A stretch of DNA of 64,000 bases from Ascarosepion bandense (taxonomy: Eukaryota; Mollusca; Cephalopoda; Sepiida; Sepiidae): the NCBI GenBank assembly GCA_037127315.1, contig JBBBDQ010001454.1:3004390-3068389 (forward strand). Direction: 5' to 3'. The stretch's first letter is position 1; every line of letters starts with the position of its first letter. Below the pieces are notes generated by a model, which did no database searches, was not told the DNA's origin, and was given only the letters and a program-made list of their open reading frames with translations. Made by a program: the position numbers and the translations under genes. Positions 26,166 to 39,224 of the stretch are shown piece after piece.

Positions 26166-26666
26166 GAGCCTCCCCGAGAGACTTGAGTATATACAGTAAT
26201 ATGATAAGGGGAACAACATTGAAGTTAAAAATAATTTCTAAAACAAATTTTTATATACAACAAAAGTTCCTTTGAAAGATCGAAACTGCAAGTCATTGGC
26301 ATTGTGAAAAAAGCAGGAAAAAAATTATTTTCCTTTTTTACATAATACCAGCAATTAATCTTTTGCTTCAGTATAAGTTATAAAGTATTTAACATTTGAC
26401 GAGCTGCCAGAGGGCACTTATTTATTAAAACAAATCCGACAATAAAGAGATTTTAATTTTTATCTCGAGTGTTGCTTACGACGCAACAAGATTCAAAACA
26501 ACCCTATAATTCCACTGTTTCATACATTCTCCATCTTATTTGTAGAAGATTGATTAAATTTAAAAATATCATTAATAATCTTCTCACCGATATAAACACA
26601 TGTGGAATAGAAATTAAAATAGAATTGGGCTTTTTATCATTTTCTTGTAGAAACCTTTTTCTTTCC

Positions 26667-26930
26667 TTTTTTTTTTTATGTCATTTCACCCCGAGCAACG
26701 TGATAAGGCCACTAAGACACAAGGGAGTAAAAGGATCTGGAAAAAAAACATTATTAAGGAGAAAGGACATTAAGAGAACAGGATTCAGAGAGAGAAGAGA
26801 AATATTAACGCTTAATTGGAGTATTTGAATATCGTAGCAAGAAAGCAAGAAGCCGAAATTCCACACGAGAGGATGGCAAGAACACTGTTAGCATAGAACT
26901 TATGGTTCTATATAGCTATTTCAATTTTTT
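26667..26930 (-). mobile_element. SINE-like family B copy
   Basis: A T-run (26667-26678) precedes tcatttcaccccgagcaacgtgataaggccactaagac. Then come ggagaaagg...agaacaggattcagagagag and ccgaaattccacacgagagg. All of these match the other family members. Read on the minus strand it is A-tailed. Confidence 0.7.
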
Positions 26931-27314
26931 TCGTTTAATCATCTTATTTTCATATATTGATTTTATAGCATTTAAATGTAAGAAAATAAAAACGAAAATA
27001 ATTTTCTATAATTAAACAGCATGGATTACATTTATATATGAAAGTTAAAGTGACAATTTTGGAGTTTTATTAACGTCCGTGGTTTTTATATTGTATATGA
27101 AATTAGTTTTCAAGATCGCAATATTTAAAAAGAAACCCATCAAATCAAAGCATGTTTTAAAGAAAGCGTTTTCTCTTATATAATTTTCTAACAAGAATTA
27201 TATTTGGGTTTACAGTAACGTAAAATATTTCAATTTTTATGTTCATTTAATTAATTCATTTTAAAAAGTTGTTGATTGTAGAAATGAGGGCAATGATCTT
27301 TTATCATATCTGAC

Positions 27315-28025
27315 AGAGACACGTTAGGGAGTGAATGAGTTAATGAATGAGTAGGTGAGTGGATCCGTAACTTAATGAGTGTGTGAGTTAAAGAGTGAGT
27401 GAGTTAATGAATGTGTGAATTAATGAATGGGTCAGTGGTTAAGTGAGTGGGTCAGTGACTTAATGAGTGTGTGAGTTAAAGAGTGAGTGAGTTAATGAAT
27501 GTGTGAGTGAGACAATGAATGAGTCAGTCAGTCAATTAATGAGTGAGTTAAAGAGTGTGTTAGTGAGTGACTGATTGATTTAGTGATTTAATGAGTGATT
27601 AAGTTAATGAGTGTGCGAGTGAATGAGTGAGTCAGTGGGTCAGTGAATTAATGATTAATTTCGCTAATGAGCCAGCGATTTATTGAGAGAATGAGTCAAT
27701 GATTTAATGAATACGTTAGTTAATAACTGAATGAGTGAATGAGTTAATAAGTGAGTGAGTTAAAGAGTGTGTAAGTGAGTGAGTGAATGAATGAGTGTTT
27801 GAGTTAATGAGTGAGTGTGTGATTAGGTTAATGAATGTGGGAGTGAGTCAGTGAGTTAATGAGTGAGTGAGTCAGTGAGTGAGTTAATGAGTAAGTAAGT
27901 TAGTTAATAAGTGATTGAGCGAGTGAGTGAGTTAATAGTGAAGGAGAGAGTAAGTGACAATACATTTCTGAGTTATAAATGAGTGTGTGATTGGGTTTAA
28001 TGAGTGAGCTAATGAGTGTGTTGCG
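27315..28025. repeat. Degenerate minisatellite built on GAGT / TTAATGAGTGAGTGAG
   Basis: About 700 bp consist almost wholly of tetranucleotide words (GAGT, GAAT, TTAA, GTGT, CAGT). These are organised in a looser higher-order unit such as gagttaatgagtgagtgag. Period 4 is kept while units vary, so it is an old, diverged array. No coding content. Confidence 0.9.
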
Positions 28026-28299
28026 ACTCTGTTGTAGCACTCGCTTTTCTCTTCGTATCTAAAATCACTTGCATGAATACATAAATGCTTGCCGCTTCTT
28101 TCCGTGACGCTTTATTGCAGACGCTTCTTTCTTTCAACAACTACCTGTGGTTATACTGCAACTACGTGGTGTGAACATTAGTTACAATTTCTAAGAGAGA
28201 TTCCATAATCTGGTGTGATAAGTAGTTTAAAGGCGACGCTCAAACTCTCGGCCATGATCATTTGTGGCTTCCTTCTAGCGTTTTTTAGGCCGATAATAT

Positions 28300-29205
28300 C
28301 AACATTCTTCTTCCTCTATGTGCCTTGTTCTTTCAGGACGTAGGCGATCATGGCTTTCCATGTATCTCTATCCCAGGTGGCTCTTAGCACGCTTTCTTCT
28401 GTTACACCACGCAACCTCCATTCTGTCATCCACCTGCTCAGGGCTTTCAAATATGTTATCCGCTGCTTTCCCCTGCCTCTTTTACCCTCTATTTGACCTG
28501 TTAGTATCAGGTTCTTCAAGCCCTCCTTCCTCATTTCATGCCCTAGAAAGTTTAGTTGTCTCTTCCGTATGTTTAGTATTAATTTCCTTTTCGTTTCCAT
28601 CCTTACTAAAACCTCATCATTGCTCATATGATCGATCCATGATATCCGCAACATCCTTCTGTAGAATCACATATCAATTGCTTCAAGTTTTTCCTTCGTC
28701 TTCCATGATATTGTCCAGCATTCACTGCCATATTGAAGAACTGACATCGCATAGCAATCCAGAACTCTTTTCTTTGTTTCTAACGAAATTGTCCTGTTTC
28801 TTAATACCTTACTCAACTTCTGGAACTCGTCCTTCGCCATGCCAATTCACCTTCGAACCTCAGTGTCGTATTTTCCGTTTTCTGTTAGAACGCTTCCCGG
28901 GTATTTAAATTTTTGTACCTGATAGATTTTAGTATCTCCCACCTGTATTTGGCATTTTGAGCTGCTCTTTTTGCTGATGACCATGCATTCGGTTTTCTTG
29001 CAGTTTATTTGTAGTCTTTCTTGTCACTCTCTTTAGCTACGTTCTGTAGGAGGTCTTGTAGTTTCCTTTACATGTCTGATATCAGCACTGTATCATCTGC
29101 GTACCTTATGTTGTTCAAATTGTGACCTCGGATAACAAATTCTAGCATAACATCTAGGGTCCTAAGAATAGTCTCGCTGTACAAGTTGAATAGATCCAGT
29201 AACAT
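28300..29205 (-). pseudogene. RTE-like LINE, 3' half, decayed copy 2 (best preserved)
   Basis: On the minus strand the RT catalytic motif RYADDTVLISDM is readable (YADD at 29092-29103). It is preceded by LFNLYSETILRTLDVMLE. Downstream an open stretch of 112 codons (28654-28316) encodes the LINE C-terminal segment: RISWIDHMSNDEVLVRM, then NIRKRQLNFLGHEMRKEGL, then EGKRGRGKQRITYLK. This matches, from memory, the C-terminus of invertebrate RTE-type endonuclease-reverse transcriptases. The RT core and the tail are not in one frame, and the 5' half is missing (5' truncation). Confidence 0.8.
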
Positions 29206-29295
29206 TACCTTTAAATCGACCATGTTGAAATTCGAACTAGGATTTCATGATTTTCAAATGTACATTCTGACTATTCAGCCACTCGCCCTACATGC
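29205..29295 (-). mobile_element. tRNA-derived SINE head
   Basis: On the minus strand a tRNA-like stretch reads gggcgagtggctgaatagtcagaatg...aaatcctagttcgaatttc. It has an A-box-like and a B-box-like (AGTTCGAATT) pol III promoter at normal spacing. It abuts the upstream side of the 28-kb LINE remnant. The SINE body was not delimited. Confidence 0.5.
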
Positions 29296-29299
29296 ATAC

Positions 29300-31890
29300 G
29301 TATATATTGTAGAACATAACAGTAAATGCACCCACAATATTTTCTCGTAGATTAAGAATTCTGATCAAAATGTAATACGGCTTTGCATGATAGAAGCATA
29401 ACAATTACAATTATATGCAAGAGAAAAAATGTAAACAAAGATTACAAATTTACAAAGCAATCTATATTAAGTGAAAAGAAACAATAATTAACAATTTTTT
29501 TACTATTCTGGAAACAGAAATTCTAACACCTAATCTTGTTTACGTGGCACCACGGGATTTCAAAACTTAAAAAGTAGCATCCCGTCCAGGTGATATCACA
29601 AACATTCGATACTTGAAACATCATCTCAAATATGCACACTATTTGCAAGCGGAATATGAGCTTCATGAAATTTATTTAATTCTTTTTAATGACTGAAGTT
29701 AGTCGAAACCTTTGAACCATAACAAGAATCTACATGAATTATAGACATTTTCTCTACATTCACAACCCCAAGATACGGACACTAATCCGTCAACAAGAAA
29801 CTTTTAGGAGACTGTGCCTGTATTGCCTTTTCATCTTTTATTTAATGGGAGTGCTTTTTGCAGTAATACGCAAAGTTTAATAAATAAAATAAAATATTTC
29901 TTAAATCTCCTGAAAGTTATCATTGTTTAACATTTCATTAACATTAACGCAGGCAATCTTACAGACAGGCAAATCAGCTAACTTCGTTTCTGAAAACAGA
30001 TGGTAGGATAAACTATAATAAAAGATAGAAAATACTGTACCAAAGCGAAGGACATAAAACCAGAAAAAGGGGGTTTCTGAACCAATCATCTTTACTCTTT
30101 CGTCACAACTCGAGAGAAGTTGGTCCATTCCACTCTAACTACCAAAGACCTAATCAGGACGGTTACCTGCGGTAAAGAAGAAAGGACTCTCCCCCATTCT
30201 CTTTCTTCCTACTACGAAAAAAGATGGTGATCCCTCACTCTTTCTCTGTTTCTGTCTCTGTCTCTCTCTTTCTATCTCTCTCTCTCATTGATCCAATATA
30301 ACGCAAGCTACGAAGTTTGTTCCCCAAAAGGTTATCAAGTTTGTATTTGAATTAAAAAAAAAACTTACAAAACAAAGTTGTTAATTTATTTTAAATATAA
30401 AATCCAAGACTTCGCCAACAGAGTAAAAGTAAGTTAATATTGTCATTTCAATCGGATTTATTATGCATGTTATTATGATTAATAGTCTGTAAGAATAATT
30501 TTATTTGTTCATTAATTATGCAATTAGGAAAACCATAATTACCAAGTGTTTTTTAATATTATCTAATTATTTATAGAATTTGAAGAAGAGATTAATTTAG
30601 CATGGTTGATAAGTTTTTATGACAGCTATCATGTATCAATAAGTGCATTCGCTTTGATAATTAAGGAGAGAGGAGTTAATACTGGTGGGTTTTTTTGTTT
30701 TTTTTTTTTTGTATGCTGATATATTAATGTTCGGATCATTATAATCAATAAGGATATTGAACAAATATATTTATTTAGTGATGCCGAGTTCATATCTAAA
30801 ACTAAGTACAGAGTTAATTGAAGCGGTTTGCTTTTTATGTTGTCAAGATAAAAAGGAATAAGTCGCTGATATATCGGACATATATACAAGTGTTGAAAAT
30901 TTCATTTTCTAGGTGGGGCATATAATCATTTAAGAACAATATTCTGCTAAGTGGTTAATTTTTGTGTATATATTTTCTAGATTATAACTGACGTACAGTG
31001 GCGGACTGGACAGAAGCGCAAGTGAGTTCTTCATGGAGTGGTCCCCGATATCAAATAAAAATGCAGTAAAGAAACAAAAACAGACAACTTTTTAGTAATA
31101 AAAATAAACAAGAACTTTTTATAGCCATTCGCACATTATCATTATTCAAGTTCAATGGAAGGTTAAATTTTCAAAGGGAACAATCAAAAAACATTGTTAA
31201 GACATTCGCTATCTGGGGAGAATTTGGAATCATGCATGTTGCTATCCATTGAAAAGGAAGCAATTATTAGGAGATTCGAAGAATCATCTTGTGAAAGCAA
31301 ACGATAGCTCTTAATATAGTAAATTGCATTCAATGCTTTATTATGCTTTAAATTATCTCTCTATAAATATGTGAATTGTCTAGGAAACTATTATAAAATA
31401 TCAACCAATTAATTAAAATTAATAAACAAATAATAAATAAATTAAATTATAACATTCTGTATTTATATTTGCCAATAATTTCTAGAGCACATGTACATTG
31501 TAAGTACAGTGAACATGTATGTACATAAAAGAAAGACATTTTTTCAAGAAAAATTAATTGTACTCTTTTTTCTGCATGTATTTCTTGAAAAGTGCATTTA
31601 CTCATTAAGAAAATTAAATGATAACATGGTAGTTGTTTGTCTCCTGGCAACCAATGTTTTTAGAATTTGTTACTGATGAGGTCACTGATGAGGTCACACA
31701 CAACTTTATCATGTTTTTCTTTTAGAAATCAACTACGAGATAAAGTCTAAATCGAAATTGATGCATTCCAGTAGATTTAAGAAAGTGCTCAATGCTAGGT
31801 GGTCGTCGAGCAATGTTCGGAATTATGATCGCAGAAAGATAGATCCACCTCACCAAGCACCGCGATTTCGCACCAAGCACCAACTGATTG
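29300..31890. other. AT-rich DNA without recognisable genes
   Basis: No homology is apparent. It contains a CT-rich stretch at 30240-30290 (tttctgtctctgtctctctctttctatctctctctctc) and short T-runs. The few short open frames have no domain. Confidence 0.5.
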
Positions 31891-31899
31891 GTTTGATTA

Positions 31900-31996
<97 letters not shown>
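31900..31996. repeat. (CT)n-(TA)n-(TG)n composite microsatellite
   Basis: Three dinucleotide runs in direct succession, each passing into the next without spacer. Confidence 0.95.
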
Positions 31997-31998
<2 letters not shown>

Positions 31999-32133
31999 AG
32001 TGTATGTATATAATTATAAATATCAATATATATATATATATGCAATTTGTTATATATATTATATTATATTGTTTACATATTATATATCCGTGGTACTTAT
32101 TTAAAAGCGCTCAATATCAGTGATAGAGCAGAC

Positions 32134-32751
32134 ATATTCATATAGATAGGTGTGAGTTTGTAACCCTGGGTTTCACGCTCTTGCGATCGTCAGACAAACT
32201 GATTAATTTTTTTAAAAAATTGGTTTTATGTAAGGTTGCGTATATTCGTGTATTTTTGTGGAAGTGGGGGAAATCTGTCGTCATGACAGACGCAGACATA
32301 TATATATATATATACATTTGTACACCCGTTAACACGCGCAAGGACACACACACGCGCACGCGCGTTCGCTCACTGAGGCCTGCATAAACATACATATGCG
32401 AATCGTGCGAGGTTCGGTATATATATGTATATGTGTGCCGTTGCGCACATACATACACATTCGGTTGGTGTATTCGAATAGTGTAGCGATGTCAACGCGC
32501 GGACAGTTGTCGATTTCTCGTAAGTACATATGTACTTTTGATGGGTTCTGTGTGAAACTACGATAGGTGAGAACTGCTATTATTTTATTTAAGGCTGTAT
32601 TGTTATTTTTTGTTTTAAAGTCGGTTATTGGCTTGTTTTTTTTTTTTTGGTTTTTTTGTGGTTGCGTATATTTAAATTCTAATTTGTAATGCTTGTTAGT
32701 GTTTATTTGTGGTGTATTAATTTTACTATGGCAGAGACGTGTGATTTTTTT
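32134..32751 (+). repeat. Left arm of a large inverted repeat
   Basis: This segment is the reverse complement of 32928-33531 with roughly 95% identity by eye and a few small indels (for example gtaagtacatatgtac versus gtacatatgtacgtac, and TA-run length). It carries its own short TA tract. The outermost shared bases are atattcatatagatagg. The innermost are acgtgtgattttttt. Confidence 0.9.
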
Positions 32752-32927
32752 TTATCCGTTTGGTATAAATTGTGATAATAGGTATTTATTTTCATGTCTG
32801 CATTTGGAAATTAGTTCTGATCTCGAGTTTAGTAAGTTTTTTTGTGGAGCATGAGATATAATTGCTACTTTCTCATGTAGGCAAAGTAGGCATTTTTTGT
32901 AATGTTGTTGTAGGCAGGTGCTTTTTT
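32752..32927. other. Spacer between the arms of the inverted repeat
   Basis: About 177 bp of unique AT-rich sequence form the loop. A minus-strand frame (32991-32752) crosses it into the right arm, but it has no recognisable domain. Confidence 0.7.
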
Positions 32928-33628
<701 letters not shown>

Positions 33629-33928
33629 TAATGTTCTTTTGCATGTGGATGATGCTATTATGTATGTATTGTCAACAAATATAGATAGGTCCTGGTAGAT
33701 CAAGATGAGTGTTTTGAATGAGATCGGATGGAACTGTAGTAAGAAATGTGCAATGTCAATATTATCGGTAATTGTGTGGTGGTGTGGCAAATGTAATTTT
33801 TACCAACTTGGATTGTTGAGAAATTTGATTCTGAAAAGAAAAATATCAACATTGTGTTCTTACACAAGAAAAAATTATATAGAAAACTTAATGATAATAA
33901 GTTGTCTATCATTATTAATGTCACCTGC

Positions 33929-33930
<2 letters not shown>

Positions 33931-33975
<45 letters not shown>
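33931..33975. repeat. (TA)n microsatellite
   Basis: A TA run of about 22 units. Confidence 0.95.
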
Positions 33976-33978
<3 letters not shown>

Positions 33979-34160
33979 AAAGTATATGAAAAGTAGAAAA
34001 TGTTTTTCTGGCGCTTTTCATTCTTTAAGACATGATCGGACAAAAAAACAGAAATGCAACAATAAAAAACTTTTTTCACTTTGTCATACATTTTTACAAC
34101 ATTTTTTTTATGTATAAAAGTAGAGATCATTATCTCATAAATATATATATATATATATAT

Positions 34161-34464
34161 CAGTCAGTTAAGTGCCATACGTGATCAACGCTTGGGCGAT
34201 CATGTCTCGAAAGAGACATGACAGACTTGGCAGAAGATTATCCCGCAGTAGCTTGCCATTAGCTTTCTGCGGTAGACTGGTTGCCAACCAAGGCTATAGA
34301 ACCCAATCTGTCCTGCTATTTAAACCATAACTGGAAGGAATAGACAGATTAATACCTTTCCCAAAGGTATTTGCGCGTAAGTGAATAAAATGGATTCAAC
34401 TGGAATTCGAACTCGGCTCCCCGGTTTCTCGTTCCGAGCCGATATCCACTGTACCACAACGCAC
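34161..34464 (-). mobile_element. tRNA-derived SINE, family A, best copy
   Basis: On the minus strand the element starts GTGCGTTGTGGTACAGTGG, with the pol III A box at 34447-34458. It has a B box GAGTTCGAATTCC (34402-34414) and ends in ...GCACTTAACTGACTG. Both ends abut TA runs (34141-34160 and 34465-34478). Octopus tRNA-derived SINEs with this general design are known from the literature (OK, OR1, OR2). I cannot say which this is. A perfect 8-bp-arm hairpin, CATGTCTC-GAAA-GAGACATG, lies in the body. Confidence 0.8.
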
Positions 34465-34764
34465 ATATATATATATATAACCTTTACTTATTCATTTTTA
34501 ATTAAAATTACAAAGTAGATCAATTTTCTTATGCATAAAACTTGTAGATTATTGGTAAAAAAATGTAAATCGCATGATTTTTGTAATCTTTTTCATTCAA
34601 GTGTGTGCCTGTGCATACATGTGCATATGTTTGCGTTTTGTTAATCGATGAACGTTTTTTGTATATGTATGTATTTGTGTTACTGTGATTATACGTGTTG
34701 GAATGTATGTAGATGTCCATATTTTCAACATTTACGCATTAGTCTTCAGGTATAATATCATATT

Positions 34765-34771
<7 letters not shown>

Positions 34772-34815
<44 letters not shown>
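34772..34815. repeat. (TG)n-(TA)n microsatellite
   Basis: A short TG run followed by a TA run. Confidence 0.9.
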
Positions 34816-34816
<1 letters not shown>

Positions 34817-35572
34817 AAGTGAAAGAGAGAATGCGAATGTAATTGGGCATAATATGTATGCCATAAACCATGCGTTTGTGCAGTTACAGAGGGACACAGA
34901 AGAGTAAATTATTGCTATAACACTTAACTGAAAATAGGCCGTATTTCAGTTTTACAGATGCTTACTATTATCTACGCCTTCAATAGATCTATAAACAAAA
35001 GTGTGTATAAATAAACTTCATATTTGAACACGAAAGCACTTTTTCTTAACATAAATTCTCAGTTCATATAAACTTTTATCAAGTTTAAATTAGTATGTCA
35101 CGAGAGAATTCAGGCAACAAACAATACTCTTGAAGAACTGTTTGTTAACCACACCACGATGGAGACAACTTCTCAGTAAACCTTCGCTAAAGAATTTGAA
35201 TTAATGTTGGGAGTTGTTTCTGGATTGCACTGAATTAAAAAAATTGCTAGACAATATTGATTTCTTGATATCGAAGTAATTAACTTTAAACCACAAGAAC
35301 TTTTCATTTGAATCACAAAACACGTTTTTTTTTTCAATTTTGTCTGCTTGCAGAGAAGTAAAAACAATCAAACTGAGAAGTAGTGGACTGATTTGGGCTA
35401 ATATAAAAGTCTGCAGACAAACCTCTTCGTTTCATCAGTAGCTGGTACAAATTAAGAACGTATAATATGCAAATATCATATCCTCCTTGAGCATCCTGAT
35501 GAAAATCGGAATTGCATTTAAGAGATTACATCCATGTTCTTGATTGGTTATTAAAGATTTGTAGCGTCATCG

Positions 35573-35627
<55 letters not shown>
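35573..35627. repeat. (TA)n microsatellite
   Basis: A TA run of about 27 units. Confidence 0.95.
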
Positions 35628-35628
<1 letters not shown>

Positions 35629-36085
35629 TGTTAAATATTAACATTTTTCTTTGTAAAACATAGCAATGTATGTGATTTGTGATATTAGACAGATTTTAGT
35701 CAATAACACAATAATACTCACTCATACACACAGTAAAAAGAACCTTCAGATATTGAAGACCATCTACATTAAATCAAAACAACCCACACTTAATAAAATC
35801 ACATTTAAATCTGGTCATAACACATTACATTGCATTTAGACATATGATTCTGTTAATGTTTCGGTCTCTTACGCGGTGTGACGTAATAGAACCGCATTAC
35901 AAATTTACGAACTGCGTCTGCTATTCGGTGACTGTTATCGTTGCTTAGCAATGTTTTATGCAAACCCAAGATAAAATCATAAAAGCCAAAATACGATGTT
36001 TAGAACGGCTCATGATTAAACACAATAGACATTCATCGTCTGTTATATTTAGCAATATATGTTTAGAAAATTATCTGCTGCTTCG

Positions 36086-36086
<1 letters not shown>

Positions 36087-36136
<50 letters not shown>
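36087..36136. repeat. (TA)n microsatellite
   Basis: A TA run of about 25 units. Confidence 0.95.
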
Positions 36137-36139
<3 letters not shown>

Positions 36140-36299
36140 AGGCATTTACGGAATTTTTTTACCCTCCCTTGACAAACGAAAACATTTAAAAATATTAGAA
36201 AAACTCAATACAAAATTCATCATATTTTTTTTTTTTTTTGCCTATGATATTCAATGAAGTTTGGTTGAAAGAAAGGTTTTGCCCACTTATACATTATAT

Positions 36300-36734
36300 A
36301 TATAATAATGGACTCTCCCGTCGTATTCGAAGTATGAGGATCTGACAGCCTAATTGCTTTAGTTATGAAACTAAAGTAAATCGCCAGATGACCCACACAA
36401 GTGATTTGATTAAAGTGGTGAAGGCCTCTGCAAAACCATCCACACTTTTCGGAACTATTGATGCACTCACTCGGTGCATATAAATGCCACAGATGAAGCA
36501 GACAATAGGCCTCAGGCTTTTTTAATTATCCCGCAACAGCTATCCACTACCTGCTGCGGTAGACTAGTTGCCAGCGAAGGCTATAAAACCCAATCCGTCC
36601 TGTTATTTAACCCATAACTGGAGAGAAATGAAGGATTAATAACCTTCCAAAGGGTATTAGCGCGTAAGTAAATGCAGGGAATTTAACTGGAATTCGAACT
36701 GGACTCCCCCCATATCCACTGCACCACAACGCAC
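36300..36734 (-). mobile_element. tRNA-derived SINE, family A, longer copy
   Basis: It shares with the 34-kb copy the phrases cccgcaRYagct, ctgcggtagactRgttgccaRc.aaggctataRaaccc, gtaagtRaat, actggaattcgaact and ccatatccactgYaccacaacgcac. B box at 36689-36700, A box near 36716-36727. It continues to the left with a segment (ggactctcccgtcgtattcgaagtatgagg, 36310-36340) that is absent from the 34-kb copy. This is either a longer subtype or a second repeat adjoining it. Confidence 0.7.
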
Positions 36735-36923
36735 ATCCTATATATGTAAAGTCACAAGTTTATTAGTCTAAAGAGAGTCAACTTTAGACTCTAAAAACGT
36801 GTAGCAACACAAATACAATTATGGACATTTTGTATATCATGCAAAAAGCAAGTAATATTAATAATAGTAACAACAATAAATATACACTTTAAACAAAACG
36901 TTCGAAGCTTCTCACACATTTTT

Positions 36924-36925
<2 letters not shown>

Positions 36926-36961
<36 letters not shown>
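36926..36961. repeat. (TA)n microsatellite
   Basis: A TA run of about 17 units. Confidence 0.9.
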
Positions 36962-36965
<4 letters not shown>

Positions 36966-37269
36966 TAACGACAAAAGGAAAACTTAACTCAACCTACGCG
37001 TTTAATTTTATTTTGTAACAAGTATTCATATACAAGATAAAAAATATTATTTGTTTTTCAATATTTTAACGCTCTGATTCATTACGTGAAACAAAAATTT
37101 AGCTAAGCTATAGAGGACCTCAAGTGATACAGTGTCTAATAAACAAAAGTGATTAAATGATGTTATTTTTTTAAAAAATTAATAATAATTAGTATTGAAA
37201 TTATTTTAGCTTTAGATTAATTTATGTGCTATATATTTTAAATAACATGAGGTTATGAATGTTCTTTTA

Positions 37270-37420
37270 ATTTTAACATTTTTATAGTCTGTTGGTTAGA
37301 TGAGATAGTAATTCTTTCAGGAATAGGGATATTTGGAAAACAACAAGGCGCACATTTACACGTTTATAAAATTCGATAGCAGCACTCTCTAGAATATTCC
37401 GGCTAAGTTACTACCTTTTT
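37270..37420. repeat. Dispersed repeat D, copy 1
   Basis: It shares with 41240-41345 the phrases attctttYaggaatagggatatttggaaaa and acacgtttataaaattcgatagcagcactctct. Both copies lie 0.2-0.4 kb to the right of a long TA run. Class unknown. Confidence 0.6.
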
Positions 37421-37939
37421 TTAATAATAGTGTCATTCTTTAGATCAAATTTGTGGTTGAATTTATTTCTGTGTATAACTAATGCCTTTGATAAATCTCT
37501 TTTGTGCTCATAGATACGCTTTATTTTCATTTCTGCAATTTTGGTTTTGCTAAAATACATAATAATTTTAGATATGGTCTGAAAATAAATGCTAGAAATA
37601 AATAATAAGCTGTTGTCAAAGAGAATTAGAGAGGAAGTTGATTATCTTTTGTTAAACGCGTGTAAATAAAAAATGTTGAATTGAAATTGACAAACGAAAG
37701 TGGGTATTTTTATTTTACAACATCAGCTGAAAAATAAGTGTCGATAAACCAAAATCATTTTACCCCAAGTATCCTGGATTTAACAAATACACAAATAGAC
37801 AGATGGTTGTAAACAATAATAAATGCAAAAGAACTTATTTAAATCTGTCAGACGTGACAATATAATTTATCAAATAAACATATATATTGCTTACAAGATT
37901 AACTGTTAGACTAGCTATTTTCTATCTACGATACCGTAG

Positions 37940-38175
37940 TTTTTTTTGGGTTTTTTTAATCGTATCACCCCGAGCAAGGCGGTAACGCCACTGATGTGTA
38001 GGGGGCTTCGTAATAGTGAAAAGATTGGAATCTACTCCAATTGAAAAAAGAAACAAAGTGAGAAGATTTGAAAAGAGAAAGCCCGAAACCACATCCTAAA
38101 CAGGGAACAAGGGATGAGCCTCTTAACCTGTTCAATAGACGTGGGTGGCGTGTGAACCGGGCGATAGATAGATCT
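37940..38175 (-). mobile_element. SINE-like family B copy
   Basis: T-runs precede tcgtatcaccccgagcaaggcggtaacgccactgatgtgtagggggcttcgtaa. Then comes a block shared almost word for word with the 57-kb copy (gaaaccacatcctaaacagg, ggatgagcctcttaacctgttcaatagacgtgggtggcgtg). The preserved similarity suggests these two copies belong to a younger subfamily. Confidence 0.75.
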
Positions 38176-39224
38176 ATCTACTCCAATATACTCCAGTTGT
38201 TGCAAGTAGTAGTTTTAGTATTAGTGAATGTTGCTAGGGCTCATGATTTGCCATTATTTTTGCATATTTGTTGACAAGTAATGTTTTTTAAAGAAAAGAA
38301 AATGCATTACTGTTAAATATATGTTGGACGATATTATTGAGAATCATGAAATTTTTGACAATGAAGTGTATTTGCGCTTGGTGACAGATACTTTGAAATT
38401 TGAGTGAAATGCATTTTGTCGAAAAATGTCTGCCAGGTGCGCAAAAGGGAAAACATTTTCGAATTGGGATTTTTATTTTGTCTACCGGGATTATGTCCCA
38501 CATTGAAGTTTGTACCGAAAGATAGCTGTCAATGACACGGAAGTGACTTGAAACCGAGAGTTAGATAATTTTTAGTGAGAATTGCAATTTGATTTTTTAA
38601 GAGTGTGGACACAAGCGTTGAAGCGTACTGTTGAGTAAAATCGGGGTCTCCCTGATGGGGGGTGCTGACAACTCTAACCAAAAAGCCTCCTAACACATAG
38701 CACGTCATCAAAGATGTCTTTGTGAAAATTGAAAATAAAATATACTTTATATTTTATTTTAATTTGGCTCTGGTCCTATTGTTTTTCGACAGAAGTGTTT
38801 GTTGCAGAGTGTATTTGTTGTTGCTGATGGGAACGAAGAAGATTATAAAACGTTTACGGGAAACTGATTTTTGTGAAGAAGTTGGGTTGAGTGGTCCTCG
38901 ACAAAGTCATTACGATTTGGAAAGTTTAATCGTCGCCCCAATTTGTTGCGGATTTTTAATTTAAATAGTTGCCCCCAAAAACTGAGAATAATCGCCGTAA
39001 AGGTAGCAACATTCGTCCAGTTGTTATTGATTGATCCAGACAACGTGGGACCCAAACAAACACAGGTGTCTCCCCGAAGAATTATATACCAGAGACAGTG
39101 GTATGTAACATTACTAAAATATGATAGTGAGCTGTTTTTTATTTTATTCATTAGTTTAATTTCCTGGCAAACAGCATGAAATAAAAGCAAAAAAAAAAGT
39201 ATGCCTGGGAAAATCAGGTTGTAA

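Noticed and set aside
27315..28025. CRISPR-like or phased repeat array
   Set aside because: There are no constant repeats with unique spacers. It is a degenerate period-4 satellite in eukaryotic DNA.
28318..28908. 196-codon plus-strand frame
   Set aside because: It is antisense to the RTE-like LINE C-terminus, whose minus-strand reading has clear family motifs.
34402..34458. Possible tRNA gene
   Set aside because: The A and B boxes are present, but the flanking stems do not form a cloverleaf and a SINE body follows, so it is a retroposon head.
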